Positions 8,558 to 18,328 of a stretch of 64,000 bases of DNA are shown here, one piece after another. The stretch is from the NCBI GenBank assembly GCA_963764505.1, contig CAVXSP010000001.1, positions 2,852,001-2,916,000 on the forward strand, written 5' to 3'. Every line of letters starts with the position of its first letter. Within the stretch, counting starts at the first letter, position 1. Both the position numbers and the translations under genes were made by a program. The notes below the pieces were generated by a model. It was not told the DNA's origin and did no database searches. It worked only from the letters and a program-made list of their open reading frames with translations. This DNA comes from CAVXSP01 sp963764505 (GTDB lineage Bacteria; Acidobacteriota; Vicinamibacteria; Vicinamibacterales; SCN-69-37).

Positions 8558-9606
8558 ACGGTCTTCCTCCGGAGCGTCGCTGCGCGATCGACCAGGGCGA
8601 GCGCATGCTCGTGGACGCTCTCGGCGCTGTGCCGCGTGAGACAGTGCACGTCTCCATAGCGGCAACTCGACGACATGCACGCGCCGCACGCGAGGTCGCC
8701 CGAGTGAAGACACAGGCTATGGCCGCCGAGCGGCGACGACCAGTCGTGGCGGCTCGATCCGAACAGGGCGAGCGTCGGCACGCCCGAGACCCAGGACATG
8801 TGCATGAGGCCGCAGTCCTCGGTCACGACGAGCGCGGCCTCCTGCACGACCGCGAACGCCTCCGAGGGCGTGGTCCGCCCCACCAGGTCGAGAAATCCCT
8901 GACCGACGCTGTCGCGCAGCGCCCTCGCCTTCTCGTGAAGCGCTGGCAGGCCGAGAATCGCGAACTGTGCAGGCCGGCGCCGCTGCCACAGATGGGCGAA
9001 GCGGGCGTAGCGCTCGATCGGCCAGTTCCGCGTCTGGAATGCTCCCGCCGGGCTGAGCACGACCAGTTCGCGTGAGGGATCGCGACCCGCCGCACGCAGC
9101 ACATCGATCCCGAGGCTCGGGTTCTTCAGCGGCACGGCCGCCTCGACGTCGGCCAGGCCCAGACCGGCCGCCGCCATGGTGCGGCGCGTGCGATCGCCGC
9201 CGCTCGCCGGCGAGTGCGTATCGAAGCCCGCCCAGGCCCGAGCGGCGACCGCGCGTCGTATCGCGCGGCTGACCCGGTTGTTCTGGAGATCCAGGACGAC
9301 GTCGTAGCGGCGCGCCAGCAGACGGGGCACGAGCATCGGCGCCGCCATCAGCTGGCGGCGCTCGCTACGTCCGCCGCCGATCCCGTCGACGTGCCGAAAG
9401 AGACGGACCGCCCGCGGAAGCTCTTCGTCCTCGCGCCGGGTCAGGAAATCGATCGCCGCATGCGGCAGCGCCGTCTGGAGGGCGCGCAGGTATGGCAGGG
9501 TGGCCACGATGTCGCCGAGCGCCTGCAGCCGGATCGCCAGAATGCGCGCGGGCGCCCTCGACTCAGACCAGGCTCTGGCGGCAGTGGGCAGCTCGAGGTT
9601 CCGCAT
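8554..9606 (-). CDS. Glycosyltransferase family 9 (heptosyltransferase-like)
   Basis: The 350-residue GT-B protein has the family 9 hallmarks: an N-terminal RLQALGDIVATLPYLRAL loop, a central segment starting VVLSPAGAFQTRNWP that corresponds to the nucleotide-sugar region, and TEDCGLMHMSWVSGVPTLAL near the C-terminus (the DxGxxH motif of ADP-heptose transferases). The Cys-rich tail (ACGACMSSSCRYGDVHC) is usual for this family. It would add a sugar to lipopolysaccharide core or another surface glycan on the cytoplasmic face. The start lies 1 bp after the radical SAM gene stop, so the two are almost certainly cotranscribed. Confidence 0.85.
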   Translation of the reverse strand: MRNLELPTAARAWSESRAPARILAIRLQALGDIVATLPYLRALQTALPHAAIDFLTRREDEELPRAVRLFRHVDGIGGGRSERRQLMAAPMLVPRLLARRYDVVLDLQNNRVSRAIRRAVAARAWAGFDTHSPASGGDRTRRTMAAAGLGLADVEAAVPLKNPSLGIDVLRAAGRDPSRELVVLSPAGAFQTRNWPIERYARFAHLWQRRRPAQFAILGLPALHEKARALRDSVGQGFLDLVGRTTPSEAFAVVQEAALVVTEDCGLMHMSWVSGVPTLALFGSSRHDWSSPLGGHSLCLHSGDLACGACMSSSCRYGDVHCLTRHSAESVHEHALALVDRAATLRRKTV

Positions 9607-9607
9607 G

Positions 9608-11035
9608 TCACGACAGCCGGCGGACCGGCCGGGCCAGGTTCATCAGCACCTGCTCCACCGGCCAGTCGTACCAGTCCGCGGCCACACGCTGCCGGGCCGT
9701 CCACCGCAGCGGCGCGTGCAGCCAGTGGTCGTGCCGTCCGAAGGCGTGCTGCTGATAGAACTTGAACCGCTGGATGCGGCGCCACAGGGCCTCCGATACC
9801 CAGGGGCCGCGCGCGCCGACGTAGTCGAACCCGGCCCACTCGGCGAGCGATGCCGGCCGCGCGTATCCGCGCCGCCAGGCCAGCTCGGCGATCGGTGATC
9901 CGGGATATGGCTGATAGAAATAGACCACCGCCTCGAACGCGGGGCTCATCGCGCGGAGCCGCTTGACGACCGCGATCGTCGCCTCGACGCTCTCGGGCGG
10001 TTCGTCGGGAAATCCGACGATGAACGGGAACAGCCCACCGATGTCGTGTGCGCGGAGGCGCTCCGCCGTCGCGAACACCTGATCGAGCGTCACGTCCTTC
10101 TTCATCCAGTCCATCAGCGTCTGCGAGCCGGACTCCACCCCCACCATTGCGCGCCTCAGCCCGGAGCGCCTGCACAGCGTCAAGGCCCACTCGTCCAGCC
10201 GCGCGCCTTGATCGGCGCGCATCGTCGCCGCCCAGGTGAAGCGCTGACCGCGGACGAGGATTTGATCGGCGACGTCGGCCGCGCGGCGGCTGCGGGTGAA
10301 GAAGGTCTCGTCCTGGAAGTTCAGGTCGGTGAACGGGTGGGCGCGCCAGAGACGCTCGATCTCCTCGCCGAGGCGAGCCGGAGCGAGCCCCGACCATTCA
10401 CGCCTGTAGACGAACGGATCGGCACAGAACTCGCACCGGAACCGGCAGCCCTGCGAGGAGACGTAGTCCAGCTGCCGCCGAGATTTCCGCCGAAAGTAGC
10501 GTTCGACATCGATGAGCGAGTAGTCGTGAGGCGGAAAGGCGTTCACGTCGGCGAGCGGCCGAGGCGGCTCGCTGACGATTCCCTCGCCTCGAACGTGTGC
10601 GCAGCCGGCCACGCCGTCGGGCGGCCCGCCCAGGGCAAATCGCTCGACGAGCTCGGCGAACGTCTGCTCGCCCTGGCCGATGACGACGGCCTGTAGCCCC
10701 GCCTCGCGGAGGCACTCCTCCGGAAAGAGCGACGGGTGCCAGCCGCCCCAGACGATCGGGAGAGCAGGCCGCGCGCGCTGAACGCCGCGCGTCAGCCGCA
10801 GCGCATCGCGGATCGGCGCGCCGGTCAGGACGGTAACACCCAGGCACACGGCCGACTCATCGAGGGCGCCGAGAACGGCGGTCAACGGATCACGCTCGAG
10901 CCGGCCGTCCACGATCACGACGTCGTACCGCGTCCGGTCCAGCGCGGACCCGACTGCCAGCAGCGCGAGCGGCATTGTCCAGAAGACCGCGCTGGGGTTG
11001 TAGAGGACGACCCGCCGGCGAGATCGAACCGTCAT
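9608..11035 (-). CDS. B12-binding domain radical SAM protein
   Basis: The 475-residue protein combines an N-terminal cobalamin-binding Rossmann-like domain (VVLYNPSAVFWTMPL to IVWGGWHPSLFPEECL) with a radical SAM barrel whose cluster motif C197-x3-C201-x2-C204 lies in GCRFRCEFCADPF. Further barrel motifs are GVESGSQTLMDWMKK and FIVGFPDE. Class B enzymes of this type transfer methyl groups to unreactive carbons or rearrange lipid and sugar skeletons; the substrate is not evident. It lies in a glycan operon with GT9 and is divergent from a GT4 gene, with only 11 bp between the two start codons. Confidence 0.85.
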   Translation of the reverse strand: MTVRSRRRVVLYNPSAVFWTMPLALLAVGSALDRTRYDVVIVDGRLERDPLTAVLGALDESAVCLGVTVLTGAPIRDALRLTRGVQRARPALPIVWGGWHPSLFPEECLREAGLQAVVIGQGEQTFAELVERFALGGPPDGVAGCAHVRGEGIVSEPPRPLADVNAFPPHDYSLIDVERYFRRKSRRQLDYVSSQGCRFRCEFCADPFVYRREWSGLAPARLGEEIERLWRAHPFTDLNFQDETFFTRSRRAADVADQILVRGQRFTWAATMRADQGARLDEWALTLCRRSGLRRAMVGVESGSQTLMDWMKKDVTLDQVFATAERLRAHDIGGLFPFIVGFPDEPPESVEATIAVVKRLRAMSPAFEAVVYFYQPYPGSPIAELAWRRGYARPASLAEWAGFDYVGARGPWVSEALWRRIQRFKFYQQHAFGRHDHWLHAPLRWTARQRVAADWYDWPVEQVLMNLARPVRRLS

Positions 11036-11046
11036 ACACTGCGCCC

Positions 11047-12165
11047 GTGCGCGTCGCCTTCGTCGTTCGCGGTGGCGTCGATCGCTCCGGCCGCGAGCGC
11101 GTCATCCCCGCGCTGCTCTGGCTCGTCGAACGCCTCGCCCGACGGCACGACCTGCACGTCTTCGCGCTGGAGCACGAGCGCAGGCCGAGCACCTACGGCC
11201 TGCTCGGCGCGACGGTCCACGATCTGGGGCGTGTGCGGGCGATCCGCGGATTTCGCAGGCGTGCGCAGCTGTCTCGTCTCATGACGGCCCTCACGCGCGT
11301 CGGTCCCGTCGACCTGCTGCACGCCTATTGGGCGCTCCCGGCCGGCCACGTCGCCGCGGCGGCCGCCCGCCGGCTGGGCGTGCCCCTGATCGTGACGGCC
11401 GACAGCGGCGAGTGGACATCCCTTCCCGAGATTGAGTACGGCCTTCAGCGCCGGTGGCTCGACCGCCATGCCGTGCGCGCCGCGATGCGCGGCGCCGCAC
11501 GTGTGACCGTGTGCACCGAGTTCATGGCGGCTCTCGCCGCGCGTCACGCCGTTCGAGACGCGGTCGTGATTCCGCTCGGCGTGCCGCGACCGCGAGATCG
11601 GAATCCGCCGGTGCGACCCGAGGGACCTCCATGGCGGCTGCTCCACGTCGCGAGCATCAATCCCGTGAAGGATCACGCGACGCTGCTCCGCGCGCTCGTG
11701 CAGGTCATCGCGGCGGGATTGGACGTTCATCTCGACGTCGTCGGCGAGGACACGATGCAGGGCGCCGTGCGGCAGCTCGCGGAACATCTGGGCGTCGCGC
11801 GGCACGTCACGTTCCACGGATTCCAGCCGTCGGATCGGCTCGACGCGTTCTACGCGCGCGCGCACCTCCTGGTCCTGTCCTCCAGGCACGAGGCGGCAGG
11901 GGTCGTCGTCCTCGAGGCGGCGGCGGCCGGCGTGCCCACCGTCGGAACGGCCGTCGGGTACGTGGCGGACGGGGCGCGCGGGAACCGCGCTGTGGCCGTA
12001 CCCGTGAACGCACCAGGCGCGCTCGCCGAGGCCGTGGTCGACCTGCTCCGCGATCCGCTCAGGCGGGCGCGCGTCGCCGCAGCCGCGCGCGGATGGACGC
12101 TCGCGCACGACGCCGACTGGACGGCCGATCAGTTCGACGACCTCTACTGCCGCGTCGCCCGCTGA
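11047..12165 (+). CDS. Glycosyltransferase family 4
   Basis: The 372-residue GT-B retaining glycosyltransferase starts at GTG 11047 (VRVAFVVRGGVDRSG); an upstream ATG at 10975 would overlap the divergent gene. The C-terminal nucleotide-sugar domain contains LLHVASINPVKDHATLLRA, the F-H-G-F segment VTFHGFQPSDRLDAFYARA, and the E-x7-E donor motif in SRHEAAGVVVLEAAAAGVP. It would extend a lipid-linked oligosaccharide in the cytoplasm. The sulfotransferase gene follows 15 bp downstream and is probably in the same operon. Confidence 0.85.
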   Translation: MRVAFVVRGGVDRSGRERVIPALLWLVERLARRHDLHVFALEHERRPSTYGLLGATVHDLGRVRAIRGFRRRAQLSRLMTALTRVGPVDLLHAYWALPAGHVAAAAARRLGVPLIVTADSGEWTSLPEIEYGLQRRWLDRHAVRAAMRGAARVTVCTEFMAALAARHAVRDAVVIPLGVPRPRDRNPPVRPEGPPWRLLHVASINPVKDHATLLRALVQVIAAGLDVHLDVVGEDTMQGAVRQLAEHLGVARHVTFHGFQPSDRLDAFYARAHLLVLSSRHEAAGVVVLEAAAAGVPTVGTAVGYVADGARGNRAVAVPVNAPGALAEAVVDLLRDPLRRARVAAAARGWTLAHDADWTADQFDDLYCRVAR

Positions 12166-12180
12166 GCATCGAGCCGAATC

Positions 12181-13122
12181 ATGCCTCTGCCCACCTTCTT
12201 CGTCGTCGGTGCGCCCAAGGCCGGAACCACGTCGCTCTACTCGCACCTGGATCAGCACCCGGCGGTCTACATGAGCCCGATCAAGGAGCCGACCTTCTTC
12301 GCGCCCGAGGTCATCGACTTCGGACCTGAAGCTCGTCGCGCCTTCGACCAGGACCAGGCATCGCTGCGCGCGTACCTCCACGGACCGATGCACGACAAGC
12401 GGCCGCACGGAATCGTCGTCGACTGGTCCGACTACCTCAAGCTGTTCAAGAACGCCGGCAACGAGACGGCGATCGGCGAAGCCAGCGTGTCCTATCTCGG
12501 CTCGCTCGGCGCGGCGCGCGCCATTCGCACCAGGATTCCGCACGCGCGCATCGTCATGATCCTGCGCGACCCTGTCGATCGCCTCTTCTCCCACTACGCA
12601 TCTGCCCATGCCGTCGGCGTCACCGACCGGACGTTCCTCGACTGGGTCGAGGAGCAGGCGGCGGCCGAAGCCGCCCGCCATCCGCCATTCGGTCCGATCT
12701 GGGCCGGCTTCTATGCGAAGCACCTGCAGCGCTTTCGGGACGTCTTTCCCGCTCCTCAGGTCCGGGTGCTCCTGTACGAGCGCTACCGGAGCGCGCCGGC
12801 GCGGACGCTCGCCGACCTCCTGGCATTCCTCGGCGTCGACCCGGACTGGCCCGTCGACATCACGCGCCGGCACAACGTGACCCTCGTGCCGCGGTGGGCA
12901 AGGCTGCAGCGGCGGCTCCGGCCGGTGACGCGCGTCCTTCGCCGCCTTGCGCCGTCCGTGGTCGAGCGACTGCGAGACTCGACGCGCGTGCCGCTGGGCC
13001 GCGGGCCGACGGCCGACGAGCGGGCGCGGGTGATCGCCCGCTACGCCGACGACGTCGAGCGTCTCCAGGATCTGGTGCAGGCCGATCTGTCCGCCTGGCT
13101 CGACCCCGCTCGAGGGCGCTGA
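12181..13122 (+). CDS. PAPS-dependent sulfotransferase
   Basis: The 313-residue cytosolic-type sulfotransferase begins MPLPTFFVVGAPKAGTTSLY, where PKAGTTSL is the 5'-phosphosulfate-binding loop. The 3'-phosphate motif is ILRDPVDRLFSHYASAH. It would transfer sulfate from PAPS to a hydroxyl of a glycan or lipid, which suggests that the surface polymer made by this locus is sulfated. No PAPS-synthesis genes are in the window. It is the second gene of a short plus-strand operon after GT4. Confidence 0.85.
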   Translation: MPLPTFFVVGAPKAGTTSLYSHLDQHPAVYMSPIKEPTFFAPEVIDFGPEARRAFDQDQASLRAYLHGPMHDKRPHGIVVDWSDYLKLFKNAGNETAIGEASVSYLGSLGAARAIRTRIPHARIVMILRDPVDRLFSHYASAHAVGVTDRTFLDWVEEQAAAEAARHPPFGPIWAGFYAKHLQRFRDVFPAPQVRVLLYERYRSAPARTLADLLAFLGVDPDWPVDITRRHNVTLVPRWARLQRRLRPVTRVLRRLAPSVVERLRDSTRVPLGRGPTADERARVIARYADDVERLQDLVQADLSAWLDPARGR

Positions 13123-13139
13123 GCGACCGTGCGCGGGCT

Positions 13140-14367
13140 TCACGCGGCCTCCAGCCCGGGTTCCCTGATCGCGCACGCCGCCAGCCGACGCACGAGGCCC
13201 GCGTCCGCGAGCTTGGCGGCGCGGTCGAGCGCCACCGGCCGCACCGCGACTCGACGGGCGTCGAAGACGCGCGCCAGGCCCGCGTCCCCGATCATCGGAC
13301 GCCCGCCGACGACGACGAGGGCGAGGTCGCGCCGGGTGGCGGCGAGCAGGGCCCGCGCGAAGTCGGGCGCGAGCCGCGGCACGACCACGAGATCCGCCGC
13401 CGCGCCGATCTGGATGCGACCGGCGTCCGGCTCCCGCAGCAGCTCCGCGGCATCGATCGTGACCATGCGCACGAGGGCTTCCGGAGGGACGGCCTCGGTG
13501 CCGGCGGCGACGTCCAGCTCTTCGAGCAGATCGCGCCGGCCGGACAGACGCGAGTCGGTGCCGAGCGCGATCCGGGGCCGCCGCCCCGCGGACGCGCCGT
13601 TGAGGAACTGGCGGATCGCTGCGGTCCGGTCGAACAGGAAGAGATTCGAGCCCGGGCACCAGACGAGGCCCGCGCCGGCCTGCATCACGCGCGACCAGTC
13701 CCGCGCCTCGAGTGCCACGCCGTGAACCAGCACGACGTTCCGCGTCAGACACGCCAGCAAGTCGAGGCAGTCGAGCTCGGCTCGCGCCTCCGCATCGACG
13801 CCTTCGCCGACGTGCACGAAGAACGGCACGTCAGACGGAGTGGCGTGGTGGCGCTGCGCCACTTCTCCGCCGAGCTCGCCGTTGGCCCCGGCGGGCGCCC
13901 GCTCGAGGTAGAAGGAGTGGGCCCATCCGTATCGGCGGATCACGCGGATCGGAAAGCCGCGCCGGAGCTCTGGATAGAACGGATTGTGATGGGCCACGGT
14001 CGTGACGCCGGCCAGCAGGTTCTTGAGGCCGCCGATGAACAGACGATCCGCCAGCGAGTACCGACTGCCCGATCAGCAGTTCCGGCTCGTTCCGCAGGCG
14101 GGGGCGCATGTCCTCGATCCACGCCGACGCGTTGGCGTAGCGGGGACGGAACTTCAACCGCCCGTAGTGGTTCAGCTCCAGATGATCGTGGGCGTTGACG
14201 AGCCCGGGCAGCACGAACGCCCCGTTCAGGTCCACGACCTCGTCTCGAGGCTGCGGACGCTCGTCGAGTGCCAGAATCTTCGACTCGAATCGGACGGAGC
14301 GCGCCACCGACTCCGGCGTCACGACCTGCGCGTTTACGAGCGACACGGCGCGCCGCCACACCGTCAT
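13140..14367 (-). pseudogene. Amidohydrolase, interrupted by a +1 frameshift
   Basis: A metal-dependent amidohydrolase split between two frames. The N-terminal half starts at ATG 14367 and includes the metal-binding GAFVLPGLVNAHDHLELNH. The frame breaks near 14050, and the other frame continues as LADRLFIGGLKNLLAGVTT, VAHHNPFYPELRRGFPIRV and on to the stop at 13140. Removing one base in GGTACTCGCTGG (reverse strand) restores a continuous protein of about 408 residues with VHVGEG, VLVHGVAL and ALGTDSRL, typical of cytosine-deaminase-like or chlorohydrolase-type amidohydrolases. The start overlaps the upstream methyltransferase stop (ATGA). It could be a true pseudogene or a base error in the assembly. 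Confidence 0.75.
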
Positions 14368-15119
14368 CGATGCCCCTCCGACTGGCGAGCGTGCACGACG
14401 ACGAGCACGGGCAACGCGCCGAAGCGCCGGCGGAACGCCCGTACGTCGGCGCCGTCTCCTGCGAGCGGCAATGCATGCCGGGCGAGCAGCTCGAGCCCGG
14501 CGCCGTGGACGGCGGCCGCGTGCCGTTCGAGCGAATGCGCGACGAACGGAATTTCGAGCACGCGCCCATCGGGCGCGGTGAACGTTCGCCGCCAGCCGAA
14601 CAGCGTCCAGGACGGATGGAAGTCCGAGTAGACGACATGGCCGCCTGGCTCGAGGACCGCGGCCAGTTCGCGAAGCCACTCGTCCAGATCCTGGATGTCG
14701 CCGGCCACGAGCGACGCGTTCACCAGGTCGAACGAGCCGGCGGCAAACGGCAGGCGGCGGCCGTCGGCGCACACGCGCCAGCCGCACCGCGGCGCCCGCC
14801 CGAGCATCCGGCGCGAGAAGTCCAACCCGACGACGACCGAGGCGCCTGCCGCGGACATCTGCGGCAGGTACCGTCCCGAGCCCGTTCCGACGTCGAGAGC
14901 CCGCACCGGACGAAGCGACCGGACGAGCCCGCCCACCACCGCCTGCTCCGTGCGCATGACGGCGTTGTGAGCGACGGGGGGATAGGAGGGCGCCCACAGG
15001 TCGTACAGAGACCGCGTCGTCCGGAGTTGACGATCGTCGTCCGGCGCCGACACGCGTCGTCCGGAGCTGACGGTCGTCGTCCGGTGCTGGCGTGCGTCGT
15101 TCTGGAGATGCGGCTTCAC
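14364..15119 (-). CDS. SAM-dependent class I methyltransferase with repeat-encoded N-terminus
   Basis: The 251-residue protein has the Rossmann motif I in RALDVGTGSGRYLPQM, an acidic loop at VVGLDFSRRML, and motif IV-like DLVNASLVAGDIQDLDEW. The core probably begins around SLYDLWAPSYPPVAHN. The first 35 or so residues are encoded by the 20-bp tandem repeat at 15015-15107 and look unrelated to any methyltransferase. GTG 15119 is the only start before the core and lies 1 bp after the upstream radical SAM stop. The methyl acceptor is unknown; its position next to a cobalamin radical SAM enzyme suggests a shared glycan or lipid product. Confidence 0.75.
   Translation of the reverse strand: MKPHLQNDARQHRTTTVSSGRRVSAPDDDRQLRTTRSLYDLWAPSYPPVAHNAVMRTEQAVVGGLVRSLRPVRALDVGTGSGRYLPQMSAAGASVVVGLDFSRRMLGRAPRCGWRVCADGRRLPFAAGSFDLVNASLVAGDIQDLDEWLRELAAVLEPGGHVVYSDFHPSWTLFGWRRTFTAPDGRVLEIPFVAHSLERHAAAVHGAGLELLARHALPLAGDGADVRAFRRRFGALPVLVVVHARQSEGHR
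15015..15107. repeat. Five-copy 20-bp tandem repeat (locus A)
   Basis: CGTCGT occurs at 15015, 15035, 15055, 15075 and 15095, exactly every 20 bp. The most common unit is CGTCGTCCGGAGCTGACG plus two variable bases; the third and fourth copies match it best and the fifth is degenerate (CGTCGTTCTGGAG). The array lies inside the 5' end of the methyltransferase gene. The same unit recurs at 30854-31040. Confidence 0.85.
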
Positions 15120-15120
15120 G

Positions 15121-16600
15121 TCAGAACCCTGTCGTCTCCGGCCGCTGGTACCGAATCAGCCTGTGGAGCGCCTGCAGCTCGTAGGGCGCCGAGTACCACT
15201 TCAGCGCGTAGCGCCAGGAACTGGCGCCTTTGAGGATCGCGCGGTGCCAGGCCGTGAGTCTGGCGTCCGTCGCCGTCGGATAGAACGCGTTGACGACGCG
15301 CTCGAAGTTGCGCACGCGCCGGCGCACGTCGCGCCCGACCCATGGCAGGCCTCTGCCGCGGCGCATCGAGAACTGTTCCCAGTCCCTCGAGGCCCAGTCT
15401 TCCAGCTTCTCGGGAAACGCGAACCGCTGTCTGCGGGCCTCGGCATACAGCGCGCCGTCGGCGGGCACCGGCGCGTACGTGTAGAGGACGATTTCCGTCA
15501 GCGGGTTGATCTGCTTGAGCCGGCGGATGAACGCGAACGAGTCCTCCAGGTCGGCGAGCGGATCGGGTGGACTGCCGAGCACGAACGAGAACTCCGGCGT
15601 GATCCCGTACTCGCGCATGCGCCGCGCCAGCTCGAGCGTGAGCGCGGGCGACGACCTGCCGCCCTTCCTCATCGCCGCCAGGCGGTCCGCCGATCCCGAT
15701 TCGGCACCGGAGAAGATCATCTTCAACCCGGAGCGCTGCATCGCCCGCCACGTCGCATCCGGAGTACTGCATCAGGACATCGACTCGCCCGAGCCCCCAC
15801 CAGCGCAGCTGCAGAGGGGCGATCCGCGCGGCCACTTCCGCGGTCCGTGCCTCGGAGATGAAGAAATCCATGTCGTGCATCTGCACGGCGTCGATCCCAT
15901 GCGCGGCCTGCAACCGGCCGAGCGCCGCGGCAATCCTGCGGGGATGCTGCGCCAGCCAGCGGCGACCGGCCATCGAGCCGACCGAACAGAAGCTGCACGC
16001 AAAGGGACAGCCGAACGAAGAGTGATACGCGACGGTTCGCCGGCCGAGGTAGTTGGCGTGCAGGTAGCGGGCCATGGGCACGCGCGCGTACGGCAGGTCC
16101 GGGAGGTCGTCGAGCGGCGTCAGCTCGCCCGTGGGGTTGTGGACGAGCCGCCCGTCCTTCTTCCACGAGAGGCTCGCCACGCTCTCCAGCGCCCCTCCCC
16201 GGCGAATCGCGTCAATCAGATGGAGGAATGGCCCCTCACCCTGCGAGCGGATGACGAAGTCGACCAGAGACGAGCGCAGAACGGTCTCGGTGTGCTGGGT
16301 CGGGAAGTAGCCGCCCCAGACAATGGGGAGGTCCGGGCGGACCGCGCGCACGCGCCCACAGATCTCGACGGCGTGGCGCAGCTGGGGACCGGGCATGACG
16401 GTGACGGCCAGCACCGGCGGATCGCCCCGCGCCGCGCGGGATGCGAGCTCCAGAATGCACTCCGCCGGACGCCGCTCGACGTTGCCATCGACGAGCGCCC
16501 AGGGCACCCGGGGATCCAGCACCGCCGCGAGAGAGAGCACCGAAATGGGCAGCGGCTGCTTGCCGGGTGTCGTGGAGCGCGGGTTGAAGAAGATGATCAT
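15121..16600 (-). pseudogene. B12-binding radical SAM protein, interrupted by a +1 frameshift
   Basis: The first frame starts at ATG 16600 (MIIFFNPRSTTPGKQPLP) and includes the cobalamin-binding domain with IVWGGYFPTQHTETVL and the cluster motif GCPFACSFCSVGS near residue 200. It runs to VDVLMQYSG around 15772 and is then lost. The second frame continues DATWRAMQRSGLKMIFSGAE and ends in the C-terminal region with FSFVLGSPPDPLADLEDSF at stop 15121. Deleting one C in TACTCCGGATGCG gives a seamless QYSDATWRAMQRSG and a protein of about 492 residues. The start overlaps the upstream methyltransferase stop by 4 bp (ATGA), so it was translationally coupled. Confidence 0.78.
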
Positions 16601-17502
16601 GCCGCGATCCAGACGCCGAACTCCGCGGCGGCGGACCGGCTCACCAGCCGGCCGGGCACGGAGCGCCGCAGCTGCCATCGCCACCCGCCGAGCGACGAGA
16701 AGAACCGTGCCGACCTGCCCGAGGCGGCCGCCCATTCGGCCAGCCGGCCGAAGGTCAGGAACCCTTCGCCGGGCTCGACGGGAGCCGGCACGCCGTAGTC
16801 GCGACAGAGACGCTGCCGCAGCCGGTTGCGCATCTGCAGGCCCTCGGCGCGTCGCTCGAAGGTCGGTGAATCGACGATCGCCAGCCGTCCGCCGGCCCTG
16901 AGCATCCGGCAGGCGCGATCGAGCGATGCCGCGACGACCGGCGCGTAATGCAGCGAACCGTTGAAGACCACCAGATCGAACTGCCCGGGCGCGAAAGGCA
17001 GGAGATCGAAGTCCGCCTGCACGCGCGGGAACCCGCGCTCGTAGTGACGGCCGGCACCCAGGCCGTCACAATCGTCGTCCAGGAGGTCGACCGCCACGGC
17101 GCGGCACCCGAGGCGAGTCAGCCGATGCGACAGCCACCCGCAGCCCGCGCCCAGCTCCAGCACGGCCGGCGAGGCACCGGCTCGTCGGCCGACCACCTCA
17201 CGGCAGAGACGCTGGAAACTGCGGCGCCGAATCGCCCAGACGGACGCCTGGGGATCGTCGGGCTCCGTCTCGGGCAGCGCGCGGTAGTAGCCCGGCTGGT
17301 CCGTGCGATAGCCGTCTTGCTGGCGCACGCGGCGATACTGGGCGAGGAAGGGCGTCAGGCGCTCCTGCCGCTCCGGCGGCAGGCACCGGAAGACGCCGTC
17401 CACCCGCGCGATGCGAGTCCCGCATCGCAGGCAGACGAGCTCCGGCGCGTTGCTGACGAAGATCAGAGCGCCGCACGTGCACGCAAAGGCCGGCAGCCAC
17501 AT
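16597..17502 (-). CDS. Class I methyltransferase with N-terminal zinc-ribbon-like segment
   Basis: The 301-residue protein begins with a four-cysteine module (CTCGAL, then CLRCG about 15 residues later) resembling a small zinc ribbon, as in the Trm112-like head of some methyltransferases. The SAM domain starts around residue 110: motif I AVLELGAGCGWLSHRLTRLG, acidic loop AVAVDLLDDDCDG, motif IV FDLVVFNGSLHYAP. Long N-terminal residues (YYRALPETEPDDPQASVWAI) are typical of glycan-locus methyltransferases. The stop couples to the downstream radical SAM gene. The substrate is unknown. Confidence 0.8.
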   Translation of the reverse strand: MWLPAFACTCGALIFVSNAPELVCLRCGTRIARVDGVFRCLPPERQERLTPFLAQYRRVRQQDGYRTDQPGYYRALPETEPDDPQASVWAIRRRSFQRLCREVVGRRAGASPAVLELGAGCGWLSHRLTRLGCRAVAVDLLDDDCDGLGAGRHYERGFPRVQADFDLLPFAPGQFDLVVFNGSLHYAPVVAASLDRACRMLRAGGRLAIVDSPTFERRAEGLQMRNRLRQRLCRDYGVPAPVEPGEGFLTFGRLAEWAAASGRSARFFSSLGGWRWQLRRSVPGRLVSRSAAAEFGVWIAA

Positions 17503-17505
17503 CAG

Positions 17506-18328
17506 TCAGCTCCTGACCATCGCGATCAGGAAGTGATCGCCGCACTGCCGAAGGCCCGGCCAGTGCGCCACACGCGCCTCGGCCCGGTCGAGCCACCGGA
17601 GGAGAGTGGGATGTCGGCTCGCGAAATTGTCCAGGTACGGCGGCGGCAGCAGCAGTCCGAGCGCGGCGACCGACACCGGTACGAAATCCCGCCGCCGCAA
17701 AGACCGCGGCGAATTCGGCGGGCCGGTAGTAGTGCGTCCAGACGAGTCCGCGCTCGAGCGGGACCGGAACCCGTTGGCGCGCAAAGCGAACGCCAATGCG
17801 GCGCCAGTCGGCGGCGATAGCGTAGCGGCAGATCTCCCACGGGCAGATCCGCCCGATGACGGACGCGACCAGCGAGCCTCCCGGACGCAGTTTGGACGCC
17901 AGTGCCCGGGCCGCCGAGGGGAGGTCCGGCACGCAGTTGAACGGTCCCAGATCGCAGTAGGCGCCGTCGAACAGCGTCGGCCCCAACCGGTCGAGCTCGT
18001 GAATGCCCAGCGTCCGCACGTCGATCCGGTCGTGCAGGCCTGACATGGCCACGCGCCCGCGAGCCTGTCGCGCCATCCCGGGAGACCAGTCGACGGCGGT
18101 CACCATGTAGCCGCGGCGCGCAAGGTCGACGGCATCGGCGCCTGCTCCGCAGCCCAGATCCAGCACCGACGATCCCGGAGCCAGCGACGCCCGCACGACC
18201 GCCATCGTCCGCGCCCTCAGGCGGGCGATGATCGGATTGGCGGCGTTGTCGCGGTCGTAGCGTGGCGCGACGGCGTCGAACGCGGCACGCGTGTCCGAGA
18301 GCGCCCGCATGGTCAGCTCTCGTTCCAT
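17506..18328 (-). pseudogene. Class I methyltransferase, interrupted by a +1 frameshift
   Basis: ATG 18328 follows GGAGG with good spacing and overlaps the upstream radical SAM stop by 16 bp. The SAM-binding domain is clear (SSVLDLGCGAGADAVDLARR, then VTAVDWSPGMARQA and FDGAYCDLGPFNCVPDL). The frame breaks near 17687 after FAAVFAAAGF; the remaining C-terminus is in another frame (FVPVSVAALGLLLPPPYLDN to DHFLIAMVRS, stop 17506). Removing one C from GGATTTCGTACC joins them exactly, giving about 273 residues. The stop lies 3 bp before the next methyltransferase gene. Confidence 0.77.

Noticed and set aside
13831..14997. Single 388-codon reverse frame covering methyltransferase and amidohydrolase
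   Set aside because: Its first part is a shadow of the methyltransferase; only the segment from 14367 down to about 14050 is genuine amidohydrolase sequence.
15015..15107. CRISPR array
   Set aside because: Units follow each other without spacers, the period is 20 bp, and no cas genes are present.
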